From contig NZ_WNDO01000024.1 in the NCBI RefSeq assembly GCF_009912395.1, positions 26,332 through 90,331 on the forward strand: 64,000 nucleotides of DNA, read 5' to 3'. The translations under genes were made by a program, and so were the position numbers. This DNA is from Luteibacter sp. (lineage in GTDB: Bacteria; Pseudomonadota; Gammaproteobacteria; Xanthomonadales; Rhodanobacteraceae). Positions 47,078 through 57,025 of the stretch are shown in pieces. How positions within the stretch are numbered: position 1 is the stretch's first letter; each line of letters starts with the position of its first letter. Below the pieces are notes generated by a model. The model was not told where the DNA came from. It did not search any database and saw only the letters and a list, made by a program, of their open reading frames with translations.

Positions 47078-48001
47078 TGTTGCGTCGTCCGCGATGCAGG
47101 CCACGAGGTAGTCGATAAATGCCCGCACCTTCAGGGCGAGGTGCCGGCCCGGTGTATACGCCGCGTGGACCGTGCCCGTATATGGCGCGTCGATGCGCCA
47201 GTCGGCGAGCACATGCGTGACGCGCTCCTGGGCAAGCGCGGCGCGAGCCGTGAAATCGGGCACCAGTCCGATACCGCCATGGGCTTCGACCATGCCCAGG
47301 ATGGCCGCACTGTTGTTGATCGATGCGACATGCCGGATGTCGACGTCTTCCGTCACGCCGTCGCGCGTGAAACGCCAGTGCGGACCGAAGCGGCCGTAGC
47401 CGAGGTAGATGCATCGGTGCGCGCACAGGTCCGACGGTGTCGATGGGGACCCGTGGCGTCGGAGATAGTCCGGCGATGCCACCAGCACGTAGCCCACGCG
47501 AAGCAGGGGGCGCGATGCAAGACCCGCATCGGGTACCAGCGAAATACGCAGGGCCACGTCGACGCCCTCGTCGATCAGGTCGACCATGCCGTCCACCAAT
47601 GACACGTGCAGGCGCACGTCCGGGCAGGCGTCGAGGAAGCCGGGCAGGCGCGGCGCCAGCCATGTTTCTCCGAAGACGATCGGCGCGGATACCCGCAGCA
47701 GGCCGGATGGGCCGGCCCCGAACCGGTCGGCGATGGCATGCACCTCGCGGGCCTGTCCGACCAGGGCCTGGCAGGCGGCGTAGACCTCGCGCCCGATTTC
47801 CGTGAGGGCGTGGGCACGGGTGTTGCGCAACAGCAACCGTTCGCCGAGATGTTTTTCCAGGCGCGACACATGGCGGCTCACGGAAGGCACGGTCATGCCG
47901 AGCTGACGTGCCGCCGAGGAGAAGCTCCCGCTGTCGACGACCTGGGCGAACACGGCCATCTCCTCCAGCATGGCGAGGCCCTGGGATTTCGTTGCACTCA
48001 C
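47063..48001 (-). CDS. LysR-family transcriptional regulator
   Basis: 312 residues from GTG at 48,001 (an ATG at 47,971 is a shorter option). HTH: FAQVVDSGSFSSAARQLGMT, then VPSVSRHVSRLEKHLGERLL. Effector domain similar to the CrgA/DsdC-like group (SAPIVFGETWLAPRLPGFLD). Divergent from a zinc-type alcohol dehydrogenase across 88 bp, its probable target. Confidence 0.92.
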   Translation of the reverse strand: MSATKSQGLAMLEEMAVFAQVVDSGSFSSAARQLGMTVPSVSRHVSRLEKHLGERLLLRNTRAHALTEIGREVYAACQALVGQAREVHAIADRFGAGPSGLLRVSAPIVFGETWLAPRLPGFLDACPDVRLHVSLVDGMVDLIDEGVDVALRISLVPDAGLASRPLLRVGYVLVASPDYLRRHGSPSTPSDLCAHRCIYLGYGRFGPHWRFTRDGVTEDVDIRHVASINNSAAILGMVEAHGGIGLVPDFTARAALAQERVTHVLADWRIDAPYTGTVHAAYTPGRHLALKVRAFIDYLVACIADDATDAPP

Positions 48002-48089
48002 GACAAAAGGCCTTTACGGGTAGACCGGATAGTGGAGGTCGCGGTGGGCCGGGATACTGCCCGGCATCCCTCACGATGAGTCATACGGT

Positions 48090-49106
48090 ATGTCGATCCA
48101 AGCGTGGCGAACAAGCGGAAAAGGCAATCTGGATCGGGTCGAGGAATCGCTTCCTCCCCTGGGGCCGAACGACGTGCGCTTCCGTGTTTGCGCGATCAGC
48201 CTCAATTTTCGCGACAAGGCGGTCATCCACGGCGGGTGGGGTCGCGCTCCGACGAAGGGCCGCGTCCCGCTTACCGATGCGGTGGGCGTGGTGACCGACA
48301 TCGGCCCCGGCGTCAGCCGTTTCCGGGTCGGGGACCGGGTGTGCACCACGGTGATGCCGGCCTGGATCGACGGCCCGTTGACCGGGGACGGTTTCATCGG
48401 TTCGCCGGGTACCCGTACCACGGACGGCGTACTCGCGACGCATCTTCAGTGGCATGAGGACACGCTGGTGCATGCGCCGGCCCACCTGACCGACGACGAG
48501 GCTTCCACCCTGACCATCGCGGCGCTGACGGCGTGGCATGCGGTGGTCGAACTGGGGGCCGTTCAGGCCGGTGACACAGTGGTGGTGCAGACCACGGGCG
48601 GTGTCGCGACATTCGCCATCCAGTTCGCGGCGGCGCTCGGCATGCGCGTCATCGTGGTGTCCAGGAGCGCGAAAAAGCTTGCCAAGGCGATGGCGCTGGG
48701 CGCGACCGACGTCATCGATAGCCTCGCCGCGTCCGATTGGGAGCGCGAGGTGATGCGGCTGACCCAGGGGCGCGGCGCGCAACTCGTGATCGATATGGGC
48801 CTGGAGAACGGCCTCGCCCGGTCGCTGGCGGCGACGGCACCTGAAGGCACCGTCGCCATCGTCGGGGTCGTCCAGACGACGAGTCATACCCTCGACATCT
48901 TCGCCGTGATGAACGGAAATCTTCGTGTGCGCGGGGTGGAAACCGGGTCTCGCGCCATGTTCGAACGAATGAATCGCTTTCTGGTGGTGCATGGGCTTCG
49001 GCCCGCGATCGACCGTGTGCATGGGATCGACGCGATCGACGAGGCGCTGGCGTCTTTGGAAAGCGCCCCCTTCGGCAAGGTGGTGCTGTCGTTCGCTGAC
49101 GCATGA
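48090..49106 (+). CDS. NAD(P)-dependent medium-chain dehydrogenase (zinc alcohol-dehydrogenase superfamily)
   Basis: 338 residues. MDR fold with DAVGVVTDIGPGVSRFRVGD, AALTAWHAVVELGAVQAGDT, and a Rossmann region VVVQTTGGVATFAIQFAAAL followed by a VVSRSAKK segment. The catalytic zinc Cys/His set of true alcohol dehydrogenases is not complete, so it is nearer the zinc-independent quinone-oxidoreductase-like members. Likely controlled by the divergent LysR protein. Confidence 0.88.
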   Translation: MSIQAWRTSGKGNLDRVEESLPPLGPNDVRFRVCAISLNFRDKAVIHGGWGRAPTKGRVPLTDAVGVVTDIGPGVSRFRVGDRVCTTVMPAWIDGPLTGDGFIGSPGTRTTDGVLATHLQWHEDTLVHAPAHLTDDEASTLTIAALTAWHAVVELGAVQAGDTVVVQTTGGVATFAIQFAAALGMRVIVVSRSAKKLAKAMALGATDVIDSLAASDWEREVMRLTQGRGAQLVIDMGLENGLARSLAATAPEGTVAIVGVVQTTSHTLDIFAVMNGNLRVRGVETGSRAMFERMNRFLVVHGLRPAIDRVHGIDAIDEALASLESAPFGKVVLSFADA

Positions 49107-49203
49107 TGATGCAGGGCGATCGCATGGGGCGACGTCCGGGCTATTGCGCTGGGACGGATAGCAAGATATTTCGAATGCTCCGAACAGGCCAGGAAAGTCC
49201 TCG

Positions 49204-50106
49204 ATGCGCTCGTATGCCAGATATGTGTGGTCCGTTGTGTTGCTTTCAGGGATGTCGGTGGGCCAGGCGGTAGCCACCGAGCCTGGAGTCGCAAAGGAGG
49301 ATGTGACGTTCGAGAACGCGGGCGTCACCCTCGCTGGCACCCTCTACCGCCCCGAACATCCCGTCGCCGCCGTGGTCCTCGTGCACGGCTCCGGCCAGGA
49401 GAAGCGGATGGCGGGCTTCGCGTCCCGGCTGGCCGATCAGGGCATCGCCGCGTTGACGTACGACAAGCGTGGCGTGGGCGAATCCGGTGGGCGCTACGTG
49501 GGCCCGGAGGTGGGCTCGAACAACGTCGATGCGGGCAACCTCGGCCTGCTCGCGGCGGATGCCAACGCCGCGGTCGGCGCGTTGCAGAAGCACCTTCCCG
49601 GCACGCATGGTCCGGTTGGGCTGCTGGGCTACAGCCAGGCGGGCTGGGTCATTCCCATCGCGGCGGAAAGAAATCCGGCCGTGACCTTCATGGTGCTGTT
49701 CAGCGGCCCGGTCGCCACGGCGCGCGAACAGTTGCGCTTCCAGTTTTATACCGAGAGCAAGCCGACATTCTGGGACAGCCATACCGAAGCCGATGCCCGC
49801 AAGCATATCGCCGAGGACAAGGATCGCTATCAGTTCGCCGACACGGACCCGCGCGAGGCGCTGGGCAAGCTGTCGATCAGGGGGCTATGGGTGTACGGCG
49901 GAAAGGACGTGCAGGCCCCCGTGCAGCTGTCAATCGAGCGTCTCGATGCACTCGATGCCTCTGGCAAGCGCTATGAACACCGCCTCTATCCGACGCTGGC
50001 CCATAACACGGCCTTCGCAAAGTCGGACGAGGGCAAGGAAGCCGTGCAGGCGGCCGTCCAGTGGATCCGCTCCGTCGCCAACGAGCCGTCGCCGACAAAG
50101 CATTGA
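49204..50106 (+). CDS. Secreted alpha/beta hydrolase
   Basis: 300 residues with an N-terminal signal (cleavage near AVATE, about residue 25). Oxyanion HGSGQEKRMAGFASRLADQG, nucleophile Ser144 in GYSQAGW, acid in VYGGKDVQAP, His in LAHNTAF. Family of dienelactone-hydrolase-like or acyl-esterase proteins; substrate unknown. Followed by a strong hairpin shared with the convergent GH87-like gene. Confidence 0.88.
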   Translation: MRSYARYVWSVVLLSGMSVGQAVATEPGVAKEDVTFENAGVTLAGTLYRPEHPVAAVVLVHGSGQEKRMAGFASRLADQGIAALTYDKRGVGESGGRYVGPEVGSNNVDAGNLGLLAADANAAVGALQKHLPGTHGPVGLLGYSQAGWVIPIAAERNPAVTFMVLFSGPVATAREQLRFQFYTESKPTFWDSHTEADARKHIAEDKDRYQFADTDPREALGKLSIRGLWVYGGKDVQAPVQLSIERLDALDASGKRYEHRLYPTLAHNTAFAKSDEGKEAVQAAVQWIRSVANEPSPTKH

Positions 50107-50110
50107 GACC

Positions 50111-50148
50111 ACGATCCCCGGAGGGCGCAGGCGCCCTTCGGGGATCGT
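50111..50148. terminator. Bidirectional hairpin terminator
   Basis: ACGATCCCCG-G-AGGGCGC and GCGCCCT-T-CGGGGATCGT form an 18-bp stem with one mismatch and a two-base turn. Sits between convergent genes ending at 50,106 and 50,154. No long T run follows on either strand. Confidence 0.7.
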
Positions 50149-50153
50149 TATCG

Positions 50154-52334
50154 TCAGGGAATACCCAAGCCGTCGTTTCCGCGCGAAACGATGCTGAAGG
50201 TCTTGGGCGAGCCATTGACGAACCGGGCTTGTCCGGCGCCCGGATGGTCGAGCTGGTTGAACAGCAACGTGGCATTGCCTTGCGTGTTGGTGGGAACCAC
50301 ATAGCCGTTCAGGCCCGGCGACAGCATCGTGGTGGCTTGCACCAGGGCGTTGGTCTGCGAAGACAGGCGCAGTCCGTCGAACATGGCATCCACGATGGTG
50401 TTGCCGCGGAAGGCGATGTTGCCCACCGTGGCGGTCGTGCCGGAGATGCCCAGGCCGACGGCCGCGTTGCGGTTGCCGTAACCGAAGCTGCCGCCGCGGA
50501 CGATGGTATTGCCTTCGATCCAGGCGGAGCCGAGCGGGCCGAAGTTGCCGAAGACACCGGCGCTCAGGCCGTACTGCTTCACCGAATCCTGGGCGAGATT
50601 GTTGGCGACGACATCGTTGTTGCCGCCATAGATGCCGATGTTGTTCGCCCACCACGGCGCGACCGAGGTGTTCTGGATGACCGTGATGTCCTGCATCGGC
50701 TGCGTGCCGTTGCCGCCATCGTTGATCGCCAAGCCGTCGTCGCCCGTGCCGCGCACGAAGTTGTTGCGCGCGGTGAGGCGGTTACCCATGTCGTTGCCGG
50801 GCACCGTGTTGCCGTTGTTGAGGTTGATGCCGTCGGCCCAGCTGTTGTTGATGCGGCAGTTTTCGACCAAGCCATCCTCGCCGTTGGCCCAAACGGCGGC
50901 GCCTTCGTGCTGGATCCACAGGCTGTCGATATGCCAGTGGCTGCCCTTGATGTTGATGCCGCTGCGGTTGCCGCCCTGTGGCGTACGGTCCACGGCGTTG
51001 CCGTCGATAGCGAAGTTACGCAGTACGGTCGAGGTGGGTTGGATGACCGCGTTGGTGTTGTTGGTACCCAGCGGCACGTTGGAATACAGCGTGCTGTACC
51101 ACATGCCGGCGCCCTCGATGGTCACGCCGTTGGCGGTCAATCCGTGCATGGTATAGAACGTGCCCTGGGGAATCCAGACGCTCTTGCCCTGCGTGCGGGC
51201 CTTGTCGAAGCACGACTGGATCGCCGACGTGCTGTCGAAGCTACGGTCGTTGGCGACTGCTCCGCAGTCCGTCAGGGACAGCGAATTGGCCGGCTGCGCG
51301 ATGGGCGCGGGAGGCGCTTCCAGTTCGATCAGGTCGATGTCGTACCAGGCAGTGGCATTGGCCGCGTCCTTGCGCACCGTCACCACATCGCCGGGCTGGA
51401 TGGGCGCGCCGCTGACGAAGGCATGGGCTTCGTCCCAGAACACATGGGGCTGCCCGCTGGACGGATCCTGGGACATGCCGTTGTAGTTGGTCTGCGTCTC
51501 GTAGATCCAGGTCTGCCGCGACGTCACCGGAATGGTCTGGCGCAGCGTGCCATTCACGTACAGGTCGATACTCGAGTCGAGACCGCCGCCTTGCGGCGCG
51601 TCGGGGATCGAATAACGCAGGTTGATCGCCGTCATCGGTTGGCCCGTGGTATTGGTCCAGCTGACCTGCTGGCCCGTCGCGGCGAGGTGCACATAGGCGT
51701 GGCCGGAGGCTTCGAGCGCGGCGCTGGAGAAGCGCGTCGGCGGCGGAGCGGTGAGCGCCACGATGGATGCGCCACCGAGCGTTGCGCCCTGTTCCGCTTC
51801 GAATGTGGTGAACGGGGTGCGTGCGCCGATCTGCACAGGATCAAGCGACCAGAGCTGGTTGGGATTGCCGGCCATCACATCCCACTGCTTCACGAGCGAA
51901 CCGGCCGTGTTGCTACCGCCGTTATCCAGCGCCTTGCCGCTGGCGACGTTCACCAGCTGGGCATAGCCATCGCCGGTATCGACCACGGTCCACTGCTGGT
52001 TAGGATTGTTCGTGGACGGATCGTACTGCGTGACGATGGCGCCGGTGGCCGTGGAGCCGCTGTCATCGAGCGCCATGCCGCTGGTGAGATTGATGAACAT
52101 GTAGCGTCCGCCGCCGAGATCGACCGGGCGCCATTGCTGGTTGGTGTTGCCGTCGACAGGCGACCACAGGCCCATTTGCCCGCGATCGGTCTGGCCACGG
52201 TTGTCGAGTACCAAGCCGCCCACCTTCGCGGTCAGCACGTAAGGCTGGCCGGGAGCGATGGCGGCATGAGCGCCGGTGACGGTCAGTAGCGGGAGAAGGG
52301 CGAACGCCAGGGGGCGTAAAGAGAAGCGGCGCAT
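50154..52334 (-). CDS. Secreted GH87-like (mycodextranase/alpha-1,3-glucanase type) hydrolase with ricin-type lectin domain
   Basis: 726 residues. Signal peptide MRRFSLRPLAFALLPLLTVT, cleavage near AHA-AI. Residues about 30-160 form a RICIN beta-trefoil (three QQW repeats such as NTNQQWRPVD, NPNQQWTVVD, NPNQLWSLDP), followed by a CBM35/6-like module (FEAEQGATLGGASIV ... YDIDLIELEAP). The catalytic right-handed beta-helix from about residue 345 has DCGAVANDRSFDSTSAIQSC, and acidic candidates Asp501 (NSWADGINL) and Asp532-Asp533 (GTGDDGLAIND). The GH87 call comes from fold and pattern, so it could be another beta-helix family. Likely attacks fungal or oral-type alpha-glucans. Confidence 0.7.
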   Translation of the reverse strand: MRRFSLRPLAFALLPLLTVTGAHAAIAPGQPYVLTAKVGGLVLDNRGQTDRGQMGLWSPVDGNTNQQWRPVDLGGGRYMFINLTSGMALDDSGSTATGAIVTQYDPSTNNPNQQWTVVDTGDGYAQLVNVASGKALDNGGSNTAGSLVKQWDVMAGNPNQLWSLDPVQIGARTPFTTFEAEQGATLGGASIVALTAPPPTRFSSAALEASGHAYVHLAATGQQVSWTNTTGQPMTAINLRYSIPDAPQGGGLDSSIDLYVNGTLRQTIPVTSRQTWIYETQTNYNGMSQDPSSGQPHVFWDEAHAFVSGAPIQPGDVVTVRKDAANATAWYDIDLIELEAPPAPIAQPANSLSLTDCGAVANDRSFDSTSAIQSCFDKARTQGKSVWIPQGTFYTMHGLTANGVTIEGAGMWYSTLYSNVPLGTNNTNAVIQPTSTVLRNFAIDGNAVDRTPQGGNRSGINIKGSHWHIDSLWIQHEGAAVWANGEDGLVENCRINNSWADGINLNNGNTVPGNDMGNRLTARNNFVRGTGDDGLAINDGGNGTQPMQDITVIQNTSVAPWWANNIGIYGGNNDVVANNLAQDSVKQYGLSAGVFGNFGPLGSAWIEGNTIVRGGSFGYGNRNAAVGLGISGTTATVGNIAFRGNTIVDAMFDGLRLSSQTNALVQATTMLSPGLNGYVVPTNTQGNATLLFNQLDHPGAGQARFVNGSPKTFSIVSRGNDGLGIP

Positions 52335-52435
52335 GGGCAAGCCTTTGCATGATTGGACCAAGGTCCAGACATGCTAGGAAAGGCGCGCCGCGCACTCTTG
52401 CACGTAAGCGGTCGTCGTGGCGGGGTAACTGTGAC

Positions 52436-53983
52436 TCAGCTCACGCCCGTGAAAATGCCCGCCGTATCCCGCAGCACCTGGGCCTGGCCGTGCAGCGTGC
52501 CGACCGCTTCGGCGGCCTCGTCCACCATCTGCGCATAGCGTTGCGTGTCGCTGTCCAGGCTGGCCATCGCCTGGTTGATCTGTTCGGTGCCACGCCCCTG
52601 CTCATGGGCCAACTGGCCGATCGCGGTCACCTGTGTCGCCACGCGGGCCACGGATGCCTGAAGGGTAAGGTTGCTGTCCTCGATCGCGGTCGCCTGTTCC
52701 ACGCCGTTCTCGATGGCTTCCACCGAGCGTTCGATCAAGCCCTTGATGTCCCGTGCCGAGGTCGCGGAGTGCTGGGCGAGGGAGCGGACCTCGCTCGCCA
52801 CCACGGCGAAGCCCTTGCCGTGTCCGCCCGCGCGTGCAGCTTCGACGGCGGCGTTCAGGGCGAGGATATTGGTCTGGAAGGCGATGCTCTCGATCACGCC
52901 CGTGACGTCGCGGATGCGCTGTGCGTGCGTGGAGATCTCCTGCATGACGCTGCCCATGTACTCCACGGCACGGCCGCTGCGCCGCGCTTCCTCGGCCATG
53001 GCGCCCGCCACGGTCGAGGCATCCACGGCCCGCTCGGCGGTGTGCCGCGCCGCCTCGGTCAGTTCGGCGACGCTCGCGGTGGTTTCTTCCAGGGCGGCCG
53101 CCTGTCGCATCGTCCGCTCCGAGATGTCGCGGTTGCGTTCCACGATATGGCTGGCGACGGAATGCACGGTGTCGCTGGAGGCCTGCACGGTTCGCACGGT
53201 ATCGGCGATGCGGGCGAGCAGGGTGTTCAACGCTTCGGCCGTGAGGCCGATCTCGTCGTGGCGATCCACGTCGGCACGCAGCGACAGGTCGAGCGAGGAG
53301 CTGACGGTCTGCAACGTGCCCTGCAGCTTGCCCAGGCCGCCACGAATCAGCCGGTACAGCCGCCCACCGAACCACCCCATGCCCACGGCGGCGATCGCGA
53401 TCGCCAGGACCGTGAGGATCACGGAGGAGCGGTAAGCCGACGCGTTGGCCTCGGCCTGTGCGTCCGCCTGGGCGACCACGTAGGCCAGGTGGTCGTGCAG
53501 GCCGTGGTTGAGGGCCAGGGCCGCGTCGTGGACGCCGCCGTGGTCGTGCAGCATGTCCAGCGCACTATCACGCTGGCCGCCGTCGTAGCGATGGAAGAAG
53601 GTATCGCGGGCCACCAGGTAGGCCGCCATGTGGTTCCTGTCTTCCGTGAGCAGGGAGGCATCCTTCGCATCGCCGATGGCGTTCGCGGCGTAGCTCGCCA
53701 GGTGGCGGGCATAGCCCGAGTCCAGTTCCGCGATCTGCTGCTTCATCTGTACGCGCGCCGCATCATCGATACCATCGACCACGTAGCGGTAGAGCGCCAG
53801 GCGAAGGGCGCCCACATCGTCCTGGGCTTCGCTCAAGGCCTGGAGGCCGGGTAGGGTGGTGGTTTCCAGGTGGCCGACGCGGTCCTGGGCGGCGTGGAGT
53901 TCGAACAATCCATAGCCACCCACGGCCAGGAGGGCGATCAGTCCGGCGATCAGGACCGCGGCGAGGCGTCGCACGAGGGTCAT
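52436..53983 (-). CDS. Methyl-accepting chemotaxis protein (4HB-type)
   Basis: 515 residues from ATG MTLVRRLAAVLIAGLIALLA. TM1 at residues about 7-27, a four-helix-bundle periplasmic sensor (residues about 28-190), TM2 near 200-220, HAMP, then the signalling hairpin. The tip AFQTNILALNAAVEAARAGG and the SLAQHSATSARDIKGLIERS region are canonical. Receptor for an unknown ligand, acting on CheA/CheW. No che genes nearby. An ATG 12 bases upstream is also possible. Confidence 0.95.
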   Translation of the reverse strand: MTLVRRLAAVLIAGLIALLAVGGYGLFELHAAQDRVGHLETTTLPGLQALSEAQDDVGALRLALYRYVVDGIDDAARVQMKQQIAELDSGYARHLASYAANAIGDAKDASLLTEDRNHMAAYLVARDTFFHRYDGGQRDSALDMLHDHGGVHDAALALNHGLHDHLAYVVAQADAQAEANASAYRSSVILTVLAIAIAAVGMGWFGGRLYRLIRGGLGKLQGTLQTVSSSLDLSLRADVDRHDEIGLTAEALNTLLARIADTVRTVQASSDTVHSVASHIVERNRDISERTMRQAAALEETTASVAELTEAARHTAERAVDASTVAGAMAEEARRSGRAVEYMGSVMQEISTHAQRIRDVTGVIESIAFQTNILALNAAVEAARAGGHGKGFAVVASEVRSLAQHSATSARDIKGLIERSVEAIENGVEQATAIEDSNLTLQASVARVATQVTAIGQLAHEQGRGTEQINQAMASLDSDTQRYAQMVDEAAEAVGTLHGQAQVLRDTAGIFTGVS

Positions 53984-54445
53984 AGGAGCTTCCATGTGGG
54001 GCAGGCCGGGTATCGTTCGCATGGCCCGGGGGCCTGTCTAGGCGGTTTCTATCGCGACCATCGCCGAAAACGGTTGACAGGATCCTACGATTGACGATAG
54101 AAATTGCGCATCGCAGCAAACCGAATCCTCGGTTTGTCCTTCTAGGGGTATAGACGCTTGGACATCCAAACGGCCAGGATCCAATCTGCCGGCAGCATGC
54201 ATCGCCCGATGGCGATGTGTTGTTGTCGCTGATCCCGCCGCGTCCAGCGATCCCGCGCCAGGCGTTCCTGGCGCCCATGCCACCGAAGCCCTGTTTCCTC
54301 GCGCCAGCGTAAACACCTGCCGCGACATCTGAGCGTCGCATAGGGCCTTCCCCAGCCCATCCGGCGATATCCACCAACGGCACTCCCCTCCGCTCCGCGC
54401 CTGTCGCGGTGGCGGCGCCGTCTCCACCCACATCGAAAAACGCCC
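53984..54445. other. 462-bp intergenic region; possible long leader of the TonB receptor
   Basis: Divergent region between the chemoreceptor and the receptor gene. A sigma70-like pair TTGACA (54074-54079) and TAGAAA (54098-54103, 18-bp spacer) would give a leader of about 340 bases before the receptor ATG. No riboswitch I can recognise and no supported reading frame. No clear FliA-type promoter for the chemoreceptor. Confidence 0.35.
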
Positions 54446-57025
54446 ATGCATACCCGTACTCTGTTAGCCCTGGCCATCGGCGCCTCCCTCGCCGGTCCGG
54501 CACTCCATGCCCAATCCGCTCCTGCCGACGACCGTCCGGCTTCGCTGGATGCCGTGGTCGTGACCGGTTCGAACATCAAGACCACCGATACGGAGGGGCC
54601 GAGCCCCGTCCAGGTGATCTCGTCGCAGCAGATCGTCGCCAGCGGCAAGACGAACCTGCCGGACGTGCTGCGTTCCATCTCCGCCAACAGCGGCAACAGC
54701 TTCAACGAGCAGTACACCGGCAGCTTCTCGGCCGGCACGGCCAGCGTGTCGCTGCGTGGCCTGGGATCGAAGAACACCCTCGTCCTGGTCGATGGCAAGC
54801 GCATCGCGAACTACGCCACGGCCAACGAATTGCAGGACACCTTCGCCGACCTCAACTCGCTGCCGCTCACCGCCGTCGATCGCATCGAAGTGCTCAAGGA
54901 CGGCGCATCGTCGGTCTACGGGTCCGACGCCATCGCGGGCGTGGTCAACATCATCCTCAAGCAGAACTACCAGGGGGCGGAAATCGGCGCCGGCTACGGC
55001 CAGAGCACCGAAGGAACCGGGCAGGGCGAGCGCACGTTCCACGCCCAGGTGGGTCATGGCGATCTGAAGAAGGACCGCTACAACGTCTACTTCGCCATCG
55101 ACGGACAGCAACGCGACCGCCTCCAGCAGGACGACGTGAGCTGGATGCGCGACAGCGATTTCCGCAACAAGCAGAGCGGCACGCTCGCCTGGGCGCCCAC
55201 CAACTACTACGACAACAAGGCGAACAACCGCTTCGCGAACGCCGTCGGCCCAGTGTCCCTGCAGCCTTATGGTGCGATCAGCCCGGGCAAGACCGGCGAC
55301 GTCTGGGCGTACAATCCGGCGCCGTACAACACGCTAATGCCAAAGGTCGAGCGGTATCACAGCGTGTTGCGCGGCACGTTCCAGCTTACCGACAACGTGC
55401 AGGCGTTCGGTGAGTGGATCTATAGCCGCAACACCACGAGCTTCACCTTCGGCCCGCCGCTGTCCATCGCCAGTGGACTGCGCGCATGGAACGACGCCAC
55501 GCAGTCGTTGAGCAACATCGACTCGACGCTGCCGATCGGCAACCCGGCCAATCCCAACAACCGCGCCACGCCGGTCACCACCAATCTTTGGCAGCTGGGG
55601 CCGCGCAACAAGCGCGACCGCCAGATCTTCGATCGCATCCTGTTCGGCTTCCGTGGACAGGTCGCCGGCTGGGACTGGGAAGCCTCGGCATTGCACTCGG
55701 AAAGCCGGCTCAGCGAACGGGTAACGAACTTCGGCAACCGCTACGCTTTCCAGTCGCTGCTTGCCAATGGCGGCTACAACCTGGCATCGGACACCAATCC
55801 GGAATCGGCCGTGGATGCGCTGCGGCTGGCGACGCTGCGTCCGGCCGTTTCCAAGCTGGATAGCGTGGACCTGACGGCCAGCCGTTCGCTGTTCGACCTG
55901 CCGGCCGGCACCGTCGGTTTCGCCGCGGGTGCCCAGTTCCGCCGTGAGGCCATCGACTCGCAGACCTCGGACGCCGTGCTCTCCGGCACCGAGCTGCGTC
56001 CGGCGCTGGACATCATCAAGGGCTCGCGTCACGTGACCGCCGGCTATGCGGAGTTCAACGTACCGCTGCTCACCACCCTGGAAGCGAACGTCGCCGGCCG
56101 CATGGACCATTACAGCGACTTCGGCAATGCCTTCGCACCGAAGTTCAGCCTGCGCTGGCAGCCGCTGGAATGGCTGCTGGTTCGCGGTTCGTTCTCGCGT
56201 GGCTTCCGTGCGCCGTCGTTGCCGGAAATCACCAACAGCACGGCGGTAAGCTACAGCTCGGTGATCGATCCGTTCGATCCGATCACCAAGGGCGGCCTGC
56301 ACAGCGTGACGAACATCTATAGCGCCAACCCGAACCTGAAGCCCGAGCGCTCGAAGAACTACAATGTCGGCTTTGTGGTGGCGCCGACACCGGACACGAG
56401 CATCGGCGTGGATTACTTCCACATCGTGCAGAACGGCCTGATCGTTCCCGACAACCTGACCTACATCGTTGCGCACCCAGAGATCTACGGTAGCCGCATC
56501 GTCCGCGATAGCATCGGCCAGCTGCTGACCGTGTACAACCAGTACCAGAACCAGCAGGGGCGGACGACGTCGGGCGTCGATATCGATGCCAGCCACACGC
56601 TGCGAACCGATGGATACGGCAGCTTCACGCTGGCGACCCAATGGAGCCGCCTGCTCGAATTCCGTGGCTCGCAGGTGGCGGGCGACCCGAGGGTGAACGG
56701 CGCGGGCACGAATATCTTCGGCGCGCTGCCGAAGTGGCGCGGCACCACGAGCCTGCGTTGGGCGATCTCGGATTTCGATAGCACGGTGACCTGGTACCAC
56801 ACCGGGGGCTATCGGCAGAATCCGGACAACTACCCGGCCAATCGCGTCTTTCCGAAGAAGGTGGGGGCATGGAACACGGTGGACCTGAGCATCGCCTATC
56901 GCGGCATCCCCAAGACCACGCTGACGCTCGCGGCACAGAACGTGCTGAACCGTCGTCCGCCGTGGGATCCGGCGAATACCTATTACGATGCGAGCCTCAC
57001 TAACCCGAGCGGGCGTATCGTTTAG
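54446..57025 (+). CDS. TonB-dependent receptor, C-terminal strand cut by an amber stop
   Basis: 859 residues as read. Signal peptide MHTRTLLALAIGASLAGPAL (cleavage near LHAQS), plug domain with VVVTGSNI and SVSLRGLGSKNTLVLVDGKR and DRIEVLKDGASSVYGSDAIA, then a barrel with AQNVLNRRPPW near the end. The reading frame stops at TAG after NPSGRIV. The next in-frame codons would read LKADYRF then TGA at 57,047, exactly the usual last strand 'GR-V-Y-L-x-Y-F'. One base (TAG for a Tyr codon) explains it. The missing terminal Phe should impair outer-membrane assembly. Substrate unknown; a peptide ligand is plausible beside the S9 peptidase. Confidence 0.9.
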   Translation: MHTRTLLALAIGASLAGPALHAQSAPADDRPASLDAVVVTGSNIKTTDTEGPSPVQVISSQQIVASGKTNLPDVLRSISANSGNSFNEQYTGSFSAGTASVSLRGLGSKNTLVLVDGKRIANYATANELQDTFADLNSLPLTAVDRIEVLKDGASSVYGSDAIAGVVNIILKQNYQGAEIGAGYGQSTEGTGQGERTFHAQVGHGDLKKDRYNVYFAIDGQQRDRLQQDDVSWMRDSDFRNKQSGTLAWAPTNYYDNKANNRFANAVGPVSLQPYGAISPGKTGDVWAYNPAPYNTLMPKVERYHSVLRGTFQLTDNVQAFGEWIYSRNTTSFTFGPPLSIASGLRAWNDATQSLSNIDSTLPIGNPANPNNRATPVTTNLWQLGPRNKRDRQIFDRILFGFRGQVAGWDWEASALHSESRLSERVTNFGNRYAFQSLLANGGYNLASDTNPESAVDALRLATLRPAVSKLDSVDLTASRSLFDLPAGTVGFAAGAQFRREAIDSQTSDAVLSGTELRPALDIIKGSRHVTAGYAEFNVPLLTTLEANVAGRMDHYSDFGNAFAPKFSLRWQPLEWLLVRGSFSRGFRAPSLPEITNSTAVSYSSVIDPFDPITKGGLHSVTNIYSANPNLKPERSKNYNVGFVVAPTPDTSIGVDYFHIVQNGLIVPDNLTYIVAHPEIYGSRIVRDSIGQLLTVYNQYQNQQGRTTSGVDIDASHTLRTDGYGSFTLATQWSRLLEFRGSQVAGDPRVNGAGTNIFGALPKWRGTTSLRWAISDFDSTVTWYHTGGYRQNPDNYPANRVFPKKVGAWNTVDLSIAYRGIPKTTLTLAAQNVLNRRPPWDPANTYYDASLTNPSGRIV

